Assembly (NCBI GenBank): GCA_040387375.1
Contig: JAZKDW010000010.1
Location: 62,001 to 126,000 of the forward strand
Length of the DNA: 64,000 nucleotides
Reading direction: 5' to 3'
Source: JAZKDW01 sp040387375
GTDB taxonomy: Bacteria > Pseudomonadota > Gammaproteobacteria > Burkholderiales > Burkholderiaceae_D
Part shown: in pieces, positions 53,446 through 62,937 of the stretch
Numbering within the stretch: position 1 is the stretch's first letter
How the letters are laid out: the number at the start of each line of letters is the position of its first letter
The notes under the pieces: generated by a model
Told to the model about the DNA's origin: nothing
Databases searched by the model: none
Seen by the model: the letters and a program-made list of their open reading frames with translations, nothing else
Program-made: the position numbers and the translations under genes

Positions 53446-54252
53446 ATGAAATTATTCAAAAAAATATTACTGGCAGTTGCATGCACGCTGGCCATCGCGG
53501 AGTCGGCGCAAGCGGTGGTGGTGAATGTCGGCGGTGTGGTGTGGGACACGGATGCCGTGAGCCTTACGGACAGTGACTTCACCGCCCGCTTCGAATTCAA
53601 CCAGTTCTTTACCAGCGCCGTCAACGCGGTTCCTGATGTGCCCAACGCGCCTGCCAACTATGCCAATGCAATTGATCCGACCACGACGACTCTTGGAGAC
53701 GTGCTGCAAGGTGTTGGTGAAGTATTCAGATTTAATGGCGTGAATTACGGCGATACCTCATCGCCGACCGGCGGCACATTTTGTCCGTCATGCGAACTGA
53801 CCTTTACGTTCGGTGGGTTCTCGGTGACCGGGCCGGACACCCTGTCCAATGGATGGCTGCGCCTGTATGTGGACGACGCTCCTGATTTCGACGTCAGCAC
53901 CAGCCCGGCCGCGAATGCCGCGGATGGCACGCTGTTCCTGGAGTTGAGAGGCGTGGCAAATGAATTCAGCACCTCGGGCGGATTCCAGTCCGGTTCACTG
54001 TTCAACTATTTTGCGGTGGCGGGTGGCATCGCCGCTCCCAACTTCGATACCAACACGCAGCTATTTGCCAGCGACCTCCTGTCTTCGGCATCAGCGACTT
54101 TTTTTGGTGGCCAGTCAGTCGCTACCTCGACTGGTCAGATTTTCGGTGACTCGGTTGCCGCACCGGTACCGGTTCCCGAACCGGCTCCTATCTTCCTGCT
54201 GGGTATTGCGATGCTAGGCTTCGCTTGGTTGCGGCGCAAGGGTTTGAAGTAA
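53446..54252 (+). CDS. PEP-CTERM sorting domain protein
   Basis: 268 aa. It has a signal peptide (MKLFKKILLAVACTLAIAES, cleaved near AQA) and a C-terminal PEP-CTERM signal: VPEPAP, a hydrophobic helix (IFLLGIAMLGFAWL) and a basic tail (RRKGLK). The middle has two Cys close together (FCPSCELTF) and a beta-rich, acidic composition. Such proteins are processed by an exosortase (EpsH/XrtA-type) and linked to exopolysaccharide; the exosortase is not in the window. The ATG at 53446 follows ACAGGAG. A strong terminator follows. Confidence 0.9.
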   Translation: MKLFKKILLAVACTLAIAESAQAVVVNVGGVVWDTDAVSLTDSDFTARFEFNQFFTSAVNAVPDVPNAPANYANAIDPTTTTLGDVLQGVGEVFRFNGVNYGDTSSPTGGTFCPSCELTFTFGGFSVTGPDTLSNGWLRLYVDDAPDFDVSTSPAANAADGTLFLELRGVANEFSTSGGFQSGSLFNYFAVAGGIAAPNFDTNTQLFASDLLSSASATFFGGQSVATSTGQIFGDSVAAPVPVPEPAPIFLLGIAMLGFAWLRRKGLK

Positions 54253-54281
54253 TCGCCGGTTATTTCGCACCGGACTCGAAG

Positions 54282-54309
54282 GGCCCGCGATCGCGGGCCA
54301 TTTTTTTTT
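54282..54309 (+). terminator. Rho-independent terminator after the PEP-CTERM gene
   Basis: A perfect 18-bp palindrome, GGCCCGCGATCGCGGGCC (54282-54299), followed by A and nine T (54301-54309), 30 bp after the stop codon. This is the clearest intrinsic terminator in the window. Confidence 0.9.
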
Positions 54310-54358
54310 GCCTGTGGCGCATGCATAATCGGGGGGTGGACTTTCATCGGAAAAAACA

Positions 54359-55057
54359 ATGAAGGAAGATTTTTTCATCATCACTTGCGAGCATGGCGGA
54401 AACCGGATCCCGGCTGAATTCAGGCATTTCTTTCGTGGGCACGAGTCCTTGCTCGACACCCATCGAGGCTACGATCCGGGCGCGCTGACGATGGCGCGGG
54501 ACCTGGCGCAGACGCTTGATGCGCCGCTGGTGTCTTCGGTTACCAGCCGCCTTCTGATCGATTTGAACCGTTCGATCGGGCATCCTGATTTGTACTCGGA
54601 GGTGATCCGCGTTCAGGACCAGGCTACACGCAGAGACATCCTCGATCGCTTTTATCTGCCGTACCGGAGTCGGGTGGAGGATGTGGTGGAGACTGCGGTA
54701 GCGGCAGGGCGGCGGGTAGTGCATATTTCATCTCACAGCTTTGCGCCGCTCATGAATGGGGAGCTGCGCAATGCGGATGTCGGTCTTTTGTATGATCCGG
54801 CGCGGGATGGTGAACTTGTTTTGTGCAAGCGCTGGCAGGAGGCTATTCGCGGGCGGATGCCTGAGGTCCGGGTGCGCAGAAATTATCCTTATACAGGGAA
54901 AAGCGATGGATTTACTTCGTTGTTGCGGCGGCGTTTTGAGGCGGGGGCGTATGTCGGGATCGAGCTGGAGATCAATCAGGCGATTGTTGGCAATGGGGGG
55001 GGCGGGTGGGTGAATTTGCGGAAGGCGATTATTGGCGCATTGGGGGGTCTGCGATAG
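54359..55057 (+). CDS. N-formylglutamate amidohydrolase family protein
   Basis: 232 aa. It has the zinc-hydrolase-like family motifs TCEHGGNRIP, DTHRGYDPGALTMARDLA, and VHISSHSFAPLMNG with LLYDPARDGE. The family includes HutG-type N-formylglutamate deformylases, but no histidine-utilisation genes are near, so the substrate is open. It converges with the metallopeptidase (35-bp gap). Confidence 0.88.
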   Translation: MKEDFFIITCEHGGNRIPAEFRHFFRGHESLLDTHRGYDPGALTMARDLAQTLDAPLVSSVTSRLLIDLNRSIGHPDLYSEVIRVQDQATRRDILDRFYLPYRSRVEDVVETAVAAGRRVVHISSHSFAPLMNGELRNADVGLLYDPARDGELVLCKRWQEAIRGRMPEVRVRRNYPYTGKSDGFTSLLRRRFEAGAYVGIELEINQAIVGNGGGGWVNLRKAIIGALGGLR

Positions 55058-55092
55058 CGGTGCTGCCCTCGATTCAGGAAGCAATACCACCT

Positions 55093-56163
55093 CTACCCAG
55101 CCCGAGCCGCCCTCTGCGCCAGCACCACCTCATGTATGAACCGCAGCTTCTCCATCACCGCCGCCGACAGGGTAAACGGATAGGCGTCAGGCATGCCCAC
55201 ACTGCGATTAAGGCTGTTCAGCACATAGGTCAGCGCAAACCAGCTGTCCGTCATTTCACTGAAGGAGCCGGTTCTCAGCGGCCGCTGCTCCTGCGCCAGC
55301 GAAGGTTCACCGGGTTTGCGCGGGTCGAGCGTCATGCCGCAGGCATAGGCGGTATCGAGCGTGTCGATCATGTGCATGTAATGCGCCCAGGTTTCGGCCC
55401 AGTCTTCCCACGGGTGCGAACTGGCATAGCCGCTGACAAAACGCTGTTCCCATTCCGCGGCCGGGCCGGTTTGATAATAGGCTTCAAGCGAGCTGCCGTA
55501 ATCCCGCTGTTCATCGCCGAATAGTTCCCTGAATCTTTCCAGCCACTGTGTCCCCATGATCAGGCGGTCGAGATAATAATGGCCGCTCTCATGACGAAAA
55601 TGCCCGAGCAGCGTGCGATACGGTTCGCGCATGTTCTCGCGCGCCTGCTCGCGGCTGGCCGGGTCGGCTTCGGCAATATTGATGACGATGACGCCGTTGT
55701 CGTGACCGGTCATGACTTTCTTGTCCGGCATGTCCTCCAGGAATTCGAACGCCAGGCCGCCATCGTCATCAGCCAGTTGCGGGGACGGCTGCAACGCCAT
55801 TTCCCATAACGAAAACAGGAGCCGGCGTTTGGCGGCTTCCAGGCGTTTCCAGTAGACGCGGTTTTTTTCGCTCGACAGGTTGGGGATGATGCGGGTCAGC
55901 TGGCAGGACGCGCACAACGCATGCGCGGAGCCGGCCGGCAGCATCCAGTTGCACGCATCTTCCATCGCGTAGTTGACGCACTGTTTGTAGAGCAGGCCGG
56001 CATTGGCGGCAAACAGGCTACGCCACATCCCATCGCCATTCGGCTCGAACGCGCCGAGCGTGCGCTCATCCGGCAGGTAACCAAGCATGCCTGCGCAACG
56101 CTCGCAACGCACGTTTTCATAAAATACTTGTTGGCCGCATTTATCACAGTGGAAGGTTTTCAT
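55093..56163 (-). CDS. Putative zinc-binding metallopeptidase
   Basis: 356 aa. An N-terminal zinc-ribbon pattern (CDKCGQQVFYENVRCERC) is followed by a peptidase domain with HESGH in LGHFRHESGHYYLDRL (HExxH type) and a downstream Glu-rich helix (EDWAETWAHYMHM) likely to give the third ligand. This family is often encoded with the transglutaminase and ATP-grasp/alpha-E genes found next to it. It is the last gene of that minus-strand operon (33-bp gap). Confidence 0.87.
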   Translation of the reverse strand: MKTFHCDKCGQQVFYENVRCERCAGMLGYLPDERTLGAFEPNGDGMWRSLFAANAGLLYKQCVNYAMEDACNWMLPAGSAHALCASCQLTRIIPNLSSEKNRVYWKRLEAAKRRLLFSLWEMALQPSPQLADDDGGLAFEFLEDMPDKKVMTGHDNGVIVINIAEADPASREQARENMREPYRTLLGHFRHESGHYYLDRLIMGTQWLERFRELFGDEQRDYGSSLEAYYQTGPAAEWEQRFVSGYASSHPWEDWAETWAHYMHMIDTLDTAYACGMTLDPRKPGEPSLAQEQRPLRTGSFSEMTDSWFALTYVLNSLNRSVGMPDAYPFTLSAAVMEKLRFIHEVVLAQRAARAG

Positions 56164-56196
56164 TCGGCCCGGGCGCGCTTGCGCAAAAATGGTATG

Positions 56197-57144
56197 TCAA
56201 TCCTGGAAAGGTTGATCGCCTGGAATCAGGGTCGTTCCCTTCAAATCGGTGACGGTGACGCTGACCAGCAGCCCATGCTTGCCGCCACCGAGCACAATGC
56301 CGCGCATGGGCGTGACATCGCTGAAGTCGCGGCCCCATCCTAGCGTGATGTGCTCATGCTGCACCAGACAGCGGTTGGTAGGGTCGAAATCGACCCAGCC
56401 GAACTCGGGGCAAAACACCGACACCCAGGCATGCGATGCGTCGGCGCCGATCAAACGCGGCTGGCCGGCGGGCGGATGTGTCAGGATGTAGCCGCTGACA
56501 TAACGCGCGGGCAGGCCAAGGCTGCGCAGGCAGCCGATCATCAGCTGCGCAAAGTCCTGGCACACGCCGCGCCGGCCGGCGAGCACCTCGGCCAGCGGCG
56601 TGGAGATGTCGGTCGCTTCACCATCGAATTCGAAGTCGTCGTAAATGCGCTGCGTCAGATCGAGCGCGGCGTCGAGATGCGGCCGGCCCGGCGTGAAGCT
56701 GTCCTGCGCGTACGCTGCCAGCTCGGCGTTGCAAACCACATGCGGTGACGTGTAGAGGAAATGCATCGGTTCCAGCGACACCCCGGACCTGTACCGGCGC
56801 AGGTCATCACGCACCGTTTCCCACGGCAGGGTGGCGGCAATGCCGGCAAGGTTGCGCCGCGGCCGCAGGGCGACGGTGGACTCGGCGTGCACCAGCAACT
56901 CCTGGTGCGGCACGGCGATGGTGATGTTCTGGGTGCTGTTGCCAAAATAGTCGGTGCCATGCGAGCATTCCGCCGGCAGCGGTTCTATCTGTACCGCATG
57001 GGACAGCACTTGCTGGTAGCGGAACGAGCGCGGCAGCATGTGCAGGTACTGCTGCGATAGCGTCACGATGCTCTGGTAGGCGTAGCGCGTCTGATGCACG
57101 ACCCGGTAATGTGCGGCCGGATCGGCCTGGTGCGGGCCGCTCAT
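56197..57144 (-). CDS. Transglutaminase-like cysteine peptidase family protein
   Basis: 315 aa. It has the bacterial transglutaminase N-terminal domain (HYRVVHQTRYAYQSIVTLSQ) and the core catalytic triad: Cys in GRRGVCQDFAQLMIG, His in ASHAWVSVF and Asp in WVDFDPTN. The ATG at 57144 overlaps the ATP-grasp/alpha-E stop as ATGA; a longer upstream frame is antisense-type sequence. It probably cleaves or ligates peptide bonds in the product made by the neighbouring ligase; target unknown. Confidence 0.93.
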   Translation of the reverse strand: MSGPHQADPAAHYRVVHQTRYAYQSIVTLSQQYLHMLPRSFRYQQVLSHAVQIEPLPAECSHGTDYFGNSTQNITIAVPHQELLVHAESTVALRPRRNLAGIAATLPWETVRDDLRRYRSGVSLEPMHFLYTSPHVVCNAELAAYAQDSFTPGRPHLDAALDLTQRIYDDFEFDGEATDISTPLAEVLAGRRGVCQDFAQLMIGCLRSLGLPARYVSGYILTHPPAGQPRLIGADASHAWVSVFCPEFGWVDFDPTNRCLVQHEHITLGWGRDFSDVTPMRGIVLGGGKHGLLVSVTVTDLKGTTLIPGDQPFQD

Positions 57145-59639
57145 GCTGCCAGCCCCGATGGGTGACTGTCGCCGGTATAGCTGAAAAAACGCAGGCCGAT
57201 CTGTTCCGAGACTTCGATGCTGGCGGCATTGATCCGTGTCAGCAAGCCGATCAGATGCGGATTGCCGATCCGCAGATCGGTCCTCGGCGACAGCGCGCCC
57301 AATTCTTCCATCATTGGCGCCAGCAGTTGTTCGCCACAGGCGCCGTAGGTACGCGCGAGTTTGTTCTGGTACTTCAGGATGCCCTCCATCTGAAACACGA
57401 TGGAGCGCGGATTGCTCTCGTCGAGCAGCAGCAGGTCCAGCGTGCGCACCCATTCCGGACGCGCCTTGTAGCGCGAACGGTAGGTCATGCTGCTGTCAGT
57501 CAGTTCGAGCAGCCAGTCGAGGCTGCCGCCCGTATTCATCCGCAACGCATGCAGCAGCGTGGCGCAGAGAAATTGCAGGCGTTCGATGCGCCGGCCGATC
57601 GACAGGAAACGCCAGCTGTTGTCGCGCGTCATGCCGTCGGTGGCGAAGCCGGCCAGCGTCATCAGCGCGGTTACGGTCTCATCGAGCATCGCGGTGGCGT
57701 CGGCCAGCGCCGGCGGCGCGGCGCCGTTCGTGCGCTCCACCATCCGGTTCAGGATGCGCCAGTTATCCTGGGACAAACGTCCCCGCAAATGGCCGCCGAT
57801 GCGGTACAGGTGTTGCAGGTAGCAGGCCGGTCCCGGCAACTCGGGCGATATGACCGACCGCACCAGTGCCGCTTCGATCGTGGTGTCGTCCAGCAAGGCG
57901 GTGTTGTCCTCGTCAGGTTTCTCCACCAGGCCAAACGACTGGCACAAGTCCTGGATCACGGTCCATTCGCTGCCGCGGTATTCGGGCTGGATGTTGAGCA
58001 GGAAGTCCAGTGTCGTGCGCATCAGGCGCGAAACCGAATTGCAGCGTTCGGTGTAGCGGCCGAACCAGTAGAGGTTTTCCGCCAGGCGGCTTGACAGGTG
58101 TGTGTCTTCGCGCAGCAGGTCATCGTTGCCGGCCGCGAATTGCTGAATGAGTTGCGCGTTGGTCTTGCTGGCTCCCTCCACCCAGGTATCCTTGCTGCCG
58201 CCGCCGCGCTGCATCGTCAAAACCCGTGCATCGGGGCCGGTGGCCACGCGCGTCAGGCCGCCCGGCATGACCGCATAACCATCGGGCGTGGCGCACGCAT
58301 ACACGCGCAGGCCGATGGCCGATGCCCGCAGTCCGGGACGTGCCGCGGATTTCCATACCGGCGCCTGGGACAGCTGCACCAGGTCCTGCGCCACGAAGTT
58401 GGCCGGTTCGGCGCGCATCCGGGCGATGAACGCGGCGCGTGCCTCGCCCTTCAGGTCCTTCCCGAAAACCGGCGCTTGCCGCAGTTGGGGAAAGCTCGGC
58501 TTGATGATCAACTGGTCCAGGTTCTCGATCACTTCCTCGAGCGCGGCCGGTTCGCCGCACCACCAGGTGCCGACCGATGGCATCTTCAGCGGTTCATCCA
58601 GCAGATGCTGGCAAAGGTTCGGCAGAAAACCCAGCAATGCGCCCGACTCCAGCAGGTTGGAACCAAGGCTGTTCGCGATCAGCACGTTGCCGCGCCTTGC
58701 GGCGTCGATCAGTCCGGCCACGCCCAGGGTGGAATCGGTGCGCAGTTCCAGCGGATCGCAGAAATCGTCATCGACCCGGCGCATGATGACATGCACGCGC
58801 TGCAGGCCGGACAGGGTCTTGAACCACACCATGCCGTTGCGCACCGTCAGGTCGCTGCCTTCGACCAGCGGGAAGCCGAGGTAACGCGCAAGGAAAGTCT
58901 GCTCGTAATAGGTCTCGTTATACGGACCCGGCGTCAGCAGCACGATCAGCGGCGACTCGCCGTCGCTGCTGGCGGCGCACTGCCGGCCCCAGCTGGCCAG
59001 GCTGTCGCGCATGGTGGCAAAAAAGCCGGCCAGGTGCTGCACCTTCAGCTCGCGAAACAGGTCGGGAAAGGCGCGTGCGATCACGAAGCGGTTTTCCAGC
59101 GCATAACCGGCGCCGGCCGGCGCCTGCGTGCGGTCGCCCACCACCCACCATTTCCCGTTTGGCGCCCGCGCCAGGTCGACCGCATAAAAATGCAGGGCAA
59201 TGCCGTCGCGATGCGGAATGTCGTGGCAGGCACGCAGGAAACCGGCATGGCCGTGCACCAGTGCCGGCGGCAGCATGCCTTCGGTCAGCAATGTCTGCTG
59301 GCCGTACACATCGACCAGGATGCGGTTGAGCAGCGTGGCGCGCTGGATTACCGCCGCTTCGATGCCCAGCCATTCATCGTGCGGCAGGATCAGCGGCAGT
59401 ACATTCAGGTCCCACGGACGGTGCACGCCGCTGGCGTCGTCATACACGTTGTAGGTGACGCCGTTGCCGTGCAGCCGGCGTTGCACCGTATCGATGCGCT
59501 GGCGCATCACATCGGGCGGCTCCGCGGCCAGGTGCTCCAGCATGGTGCGCCAGTGCGCACGCGGCTGGTCGGAGGCATCGCGCATTTCATCAAAGCTGCC
59601 TTGTGCCGCAGGATAGTCGGCGAGCAGTCGTTTTAGCAT
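57141..59639 (-). CDS. Circularly permuted ATP-grasp fused to alpha-E domain
   Basis: 832 aa. The N-terminal half (about 60-480) is the DUF404/DUF407 circularly permuted type 2 ATP-grasp (YNVYDDASGVHRPWDLNVLP, VVGDRTQAPAGAGYALENR, LLTPGPYNETYYEQTFLAR). The C-terminal half (about 510-825) is the alpha-E (DUF403) helical domain (SRLAENLYWFGRYTERCNSV). In many genomes these are two genes; here they are one. Comparative genomics has predicted a peptide or amide ligase system with transglutaminase and peptidase partners, all present here; its product is unknown. Confidence 0.93.
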   Translation of the reverse strand: MLKRLLADYPAAQGSFDEMRDASDQPRAHWRTMLEHLAAEPPDVMRQRIDTVQRRLHGNGVTYNVYDDASGVHRPWDLNVLPLILPHDEWLGIEAAVIQRATLLNRILVDVYGQQTLLTEGMLPPALVHGHAGFLRACHDIPHRDGIALHFYAVDLARAPNGKWWVVGDRTQAPAGAGYALENRFVIARAFPDLFRELKVQHLAGFFATMRDSLASWGRQCAASSDGESPLIVLLTPGPYNETYYEQTFLARYLGFPLVEGSDLTVRNGMVWFKTLSGLQRVHVIMRRVDDDFCDPLELRTDSTLGVAGLIDAARRGNVLIANSLGSNLLESGALLGFLPNLCQHLLDEPLKMPSVGTWWCGEPAALEEVIENLDQLIIKPSFPQLRQAPVFGKDLKGEARAAFIARMRAEPANFVAQDLVQLSQAPVWKSAARPGLRASAIGLRVYACATPDGYAVMPGGLTRVATGPDARVLTMQRGGGSKDTWVEGASKTNAQLIQQFAAGNDDLLREDTHLSSRLAENLYWFGRYTERCNSVSRLMRTTLDFLLNIQPEYRGSEWTVIQDLCQSFGLVEKPDEDNTALLDDTTIEAALVRSVISPELPGPACYLQHLYRIGGHLRGRLSQDNWRILNRMVERTNGAAPPALADATAMLDETVTALMTLAGFATDGMTRDNSWRFLSIGRRIERLQFLCATLLHALRMNTGGSLDWLLELTDSSMTYRSRYKARPEWVRTLDLLLLDESNPRSIVFQMEGILKYQNKLARTYGACGEQLLAPMMEELGALSPRTDLRIGNPHLIGLLTRINAASIEVSEQIGLRFFSYTGDSHPSGLAA

Positions 59640-59652
59640 GTCGTCTGTATCT

Positions 59653-60693
59653 TCAAGGTTGCCAGCGCAGATCGAGTGTCATCGGAAAGGCCGGATTCAA
59701 GTCTTCCTTGTACACTGTTATCGGCCCGGGCGTGTGCCCATGTTCCCAGAAACGGGCAAACCGGCGTGCTTCGGCGGCGTTGGCATTGACCGGCGAACTC
59801 TCTTCGCTGCGTCCGCCCGGATGCGACACATGGTAGGTGCAGCCGCCGATGGCGCGTCCGCTCCAGGCATCGACCAGATCGAAGATCAGCGGTGCGTGGA
59901 CGCCGATCGTCGGATGCAGCGCCGACCACGGATTCCAGGCCTTGAAGCGGACGCCGGCGACATATTCTCCCGGTATGCCGGTCGGGTGCAGCGGCAGCCG
60001 GCGGCCGTTGCAGGCGACGATGTGGCGGCTGTCGGTCATGCCGCGCACCCGCAGCTGCATGCGCTCGACCGACGAATCGACATAACGCGCGGTGCCGCCG
60101 CTGCTGACTTCCTCTCCCAGCACGTTCCATGGCTCGATCGCCTGCCGCAATTCCATCTCCATGCCCTGGTAGACGACGGTGCCGAAGCGCGGAAAGCGGA
60201 ATTCAATGAACGGATCGAACCAGCGCTCTTCAAACGCATAACCCCACGACCGCACATCCCTGACGACGTCACGGATGTCCTGCGCCACAAAATGGGGCAG
60301 CATCCAGCGGTCATGCAGCGCAACGCCCCATGGCACCAGCTTGCACGGATAGGGCTCGCGCCAGAAACGCGCGACCAGCGCCCGCAGCAGCAGCATCTGC
60401 AGCAGGCTCATGCGCTCGTGCGGCGGCATTTCGAAGGCGCGGAACTCGACCAGGCCGAGGCGGCCGGTCGCGCTGTCGGGCGAGTACAGCTTGTCGATCG
60501 AAAATTCGGCGCGATGGGTATTGCCGGTCAGGTCGACCAGCAGATTGCGCAGCAGGCGGTCGACGATCCAGGGCCGTTCGCTCTCGTGCATGTTTGACAA
60601 GACCCTAAGCAGAAAGTGTACCCGGATCGATTTTGAAAAATATGCTTGACTGAAAAATACTTCAGGTGTCAAATAGATTGCATGAATATTCAT
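59653..60693 (-). pseudogene. 5'-truncated DUF2126 gene
   Basis: The frame from about 60590 to 59653 encodes the C-terminal third of a DUF2126 protein (WIVDRLLRNLLVDLTGNTH, DKLYSPDSATGRLGLVEF, CTYHVSHPGG, NPAFPMTLDLRWQP). Full-length relatives have about 1100 aa with an N-terminal transglutaminase domain. Here the homology begins abruptly near 60597; the preceding 34 codons (MNIHAIYLTPEVFFSQAYF) come from unrelated AT-rich sequence next to iorA. The remaining frame is intact, so either a short product is made or this is a recent truncation. Confidence 0.8.
60646..60674 (+). promoter_or_regulatory. Candidate sigma-70 promoter for iorAB
   Basis: TTGACT (60646-60651), a 17-bp spacer and TCAAAT (60669-60674), about 76 bp before the iorA start. 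The -35 matches 5 of 6 and the -10 4 of 6 consensus bases. It overlaps the 5' part of the truncated DUF2126 frame. Confidence 0.4.
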
Positions 60694-60750
60694 GGGTTAA
60701 ATATTAATCGCACAATCGTCGGCTAAGACGATGCGGACTGGAGACACAAG

Positions 60751-62913
60751 ATGGCTGAGCGTTCCTTCAAAAAAGAAGTAGAGAAACTGCGGCTTGGCGC
60801 CGGTGAGGAATTCCATGGCGAGGGCATCCTGGCCGTGACCAAGGCGCTGCTCCAGTCCGGCGTCTCGTACGTGGCCGGCTACCAGGGCTCGCCGATCTCG
60901 CACCTGATGGATGTGCTGACCGATGCCAACGAGATCCTTGAGGAGCTGGGCGCGCATTTCGAACACAGCGCGTCGGAAGCGACTGCCGCCGCCACGCTGG
61001 CCGCCTCGGTCAATTATCCTTTGCGCGGCGCGATCACCTTCAAGTCCACCGTGGGCACCAACGTCGCTTCCGACGCCCTGGCCAACCTGGCCTCGGGCGG
61101 CGTCACCGGCGGCGCGCTGATCATCGTGGGCGAAGATTATGGCGAAGGTTCCAGCATCATGCAGGAGCGCTCGCATGCGTTTGCGATGAAGTCGCAGATA
61201 TGGCTGCTCGATCCGCGTCCCAACCTGCCGTCGATTGTCGACGCTGTTGAAAAGGGCTTTGAACTGTCCGAGGCCAGCAATACGCCGGTCATGCTGGAGC
61301 TGCGCATACGCGCCTGCCACGTGCACGGCCGCTTCATCGCCAAGGACAATGTGCGCCCGAAGTTCACGTTGAAGGATGCGATTGAAAGCCCGGTGCGCGA
61401 CGTCAGCCGCATCGTGCTGCCGCCGGCCAGCTTCCTGCATGAGCAGGAAAAGGTCACCCGCCGCTGGCCCGCCGCGGTCAAGTTCATCCAGGACAACAAG
61501 CTCAACGAATTTTTCGGCGAAGACCAGGATTTCGGCCTGGTGCTGCAGGGCGGCCTGTACAACACCGTCATCAATGCGCTGGTGCCGCTGGGCCTGTCGG
61601 ACGCCTTTGGCAACAGCAAGATACCGCTCTATGTGCTTAACGTCACCTATCCGATCGTCGATCAGGAAGTCACCGCTTTCTGCGCCGGCAAGCGCGCGAT
61701 CCTGATGATCGAGGAAGGCCAGCCTGATTTCATCGAGCAGAACTTCCATTCCGTGCTGCGCCGCGCCGATGTCCAGACCAAATTGCATGGCAAGGACATG
61801 CTGCCGCTGGCGGGTGAATACACCGCCGCGGCGATGCTGAAAGGGATTGTGCGTTTTGTCGAGCAGTATGCACCGCACCTGATCAACCAGGAGCAGCTGC
61901 CGGTCGCGGCGCGGCCTGTGACGGCGGGATCGAAACCGTTCCCTGTCCAGGTCGTCGACAATGAAGTGCACGGCAGGCCGCCGTCATTTTGCACCGGCTG
62001 TCCGGAGCGGCCGATTTTCACCGCGCTCAAGCTGGTCGAGCGCGAGCTGGGCTCACATCATGTCAGCTGCGACATCGGCTGCCATCTGTTTTCCATCCTG
62101 CCGCCATTCAACCTGGGCGCCACCACGATGGGCTACGGTCTGGGCGCGGCGGGCGCGGCGGCGTTCAACACCCGGGAGACGTCAAAGCGCACCATCAGCT
62201 TCATGGGTGACGGCGGTTTCTGGCACAACGGCCTGACCAGCGGCGTCGGCAATGCGGTCTTCAACAAGAGCGACAACGTGCTGGTGATTGTCGATAACAA
62301 CTACAGCGCCGCCACCGGTGGCCAGGACCTGCTGTCGTCGAAGGCCGACAACCCGTTGCGCGTGACGCAGGTGCCGATCGAAAACGCGGTGCGCGGCGTC
62401 GGTGTGAAATGGGTGCGCACGATTACCGATACCTACAAGCTGGCCGACATGCGCGATACGCTGCGCGAGGCGCTCACCACCACCGAGCGCGGACCCAAGG
62501 TCATCATCGCGCAGAGCGAATGCATGCTCAACAAGCAGCGTCGCGAGAAACCGCTGATGCGCAAGCTTCTGAAGGACGGCAATCGCCAGGTGCGCGAGCG
62601 CTTCGGCGTCGACTCCGATACCTGCACCGGCGACCACTCCTGCGTGCGCTTGTCCGGCTGTCCGTCGCTGACGATCAAGCCCAATCCCGATCCACTGCGC
62701 AAGGATCCGGTGGTCACGGTGCTCAACAGCTGCGTCGGCTGCGGCCTGTGCGGCGAGGTTGCGCATGCGGCGGTGCTGTGTCCGTCGTTCTATCGCGCCG
62801 AGCTGATCAGCAATCCAAGCCGCTGGGATACGGTCAAAACGACGCTGCGGCGCAAGGTGATCGGCTACCTGCAGGACCGCATCGAACGTCGCCTGGCCGG
62901 CATTGAAGCCTGA
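60751..62913 (+). CDS. iorA: Indolepyruvate ferredoxin oxidoreductase, alpha subunit
   Basis: 720 aa. N-terminal pyrimidine-binding domain (about 20-200, GYQGSPISHLMDVLTDANEI), transketolase-C-like middle, thiamine diphosphate domain with GDGGFWHNGLTSGVGNAVFN (GDG...N motif), and C-terminal iron-sulfur motifs CTGDHSC and SCVGCGLCGEVAHAAVLCPS. With IorB it decarboxylates aryl pyruvates from aromatic amino acids to aryl-acetyl-CoA and reduces ferredoxin. The stop precedes the iorB start by 24 bp. GGAG lies upstream of the ATG. Confidence 0.95.
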   Translation: MAERSFKKEVEKLRLGAGEEFHGEGILAVTKALLQSGVSYVAGYQGSPISHLMDVLTDANEILEELGAHFEHSASEATAAATLAASVNYPLRGAITFKSTVGTNVASDALANLASGGVTGGALIIVGEDYGEGSSIMQERSHAFAMKSQIWLLDPRPNLPSIVDAVEKGFELSEASNTPVMLELRIRACHVHGRFIAKDNVRPKFTLKDAIESPVRDVSRIVLPPASFLHEQEKVTRRWPAAVKFIQDNKLNEFFGEDQDFGLVLQGGLYNTVINALVPLGLSDAFGNSKIPLYVLNVTYPIVDQEVTAFCAGKRAILMIEEGQPDFIEQNFHSVLRRADVQTKLHGKDMLPLAGEYTAAAMLKGIVRFVEQYAPHLINQEQLPVAARPVTAGSKPFPVQVVDNEVHGRPPSFCTGCPERPIFTALKLVERELGSHHVSCDIGCHLFSILPPFNLGATTMGYGLGAAGAAAFNTRETSKRTISFMGDGGFWHNGLTSGVGNAVFNKSDNVLVIVDNNYSAATGGQDLLSSKADNPLRVTQVPIENAVRGVGVKWVRTITDTYKLADMRDTLREALTTTERGPKVIIAQSECMLNKQRREKPLMRKLLKDGNRQVRERFGVDSDTCTGDHSCVRLSGCPSLTIKPNPDPLRKDPVVTVLNSCVGCGLCGEVAHAAVLCPSFYRAELISNPSRWDTVKTTLRRKVIGYLQDRIERRLAGIEA

Positions 62914-62937
62914 TCCATCGAGAGAGACTGCGAAACC

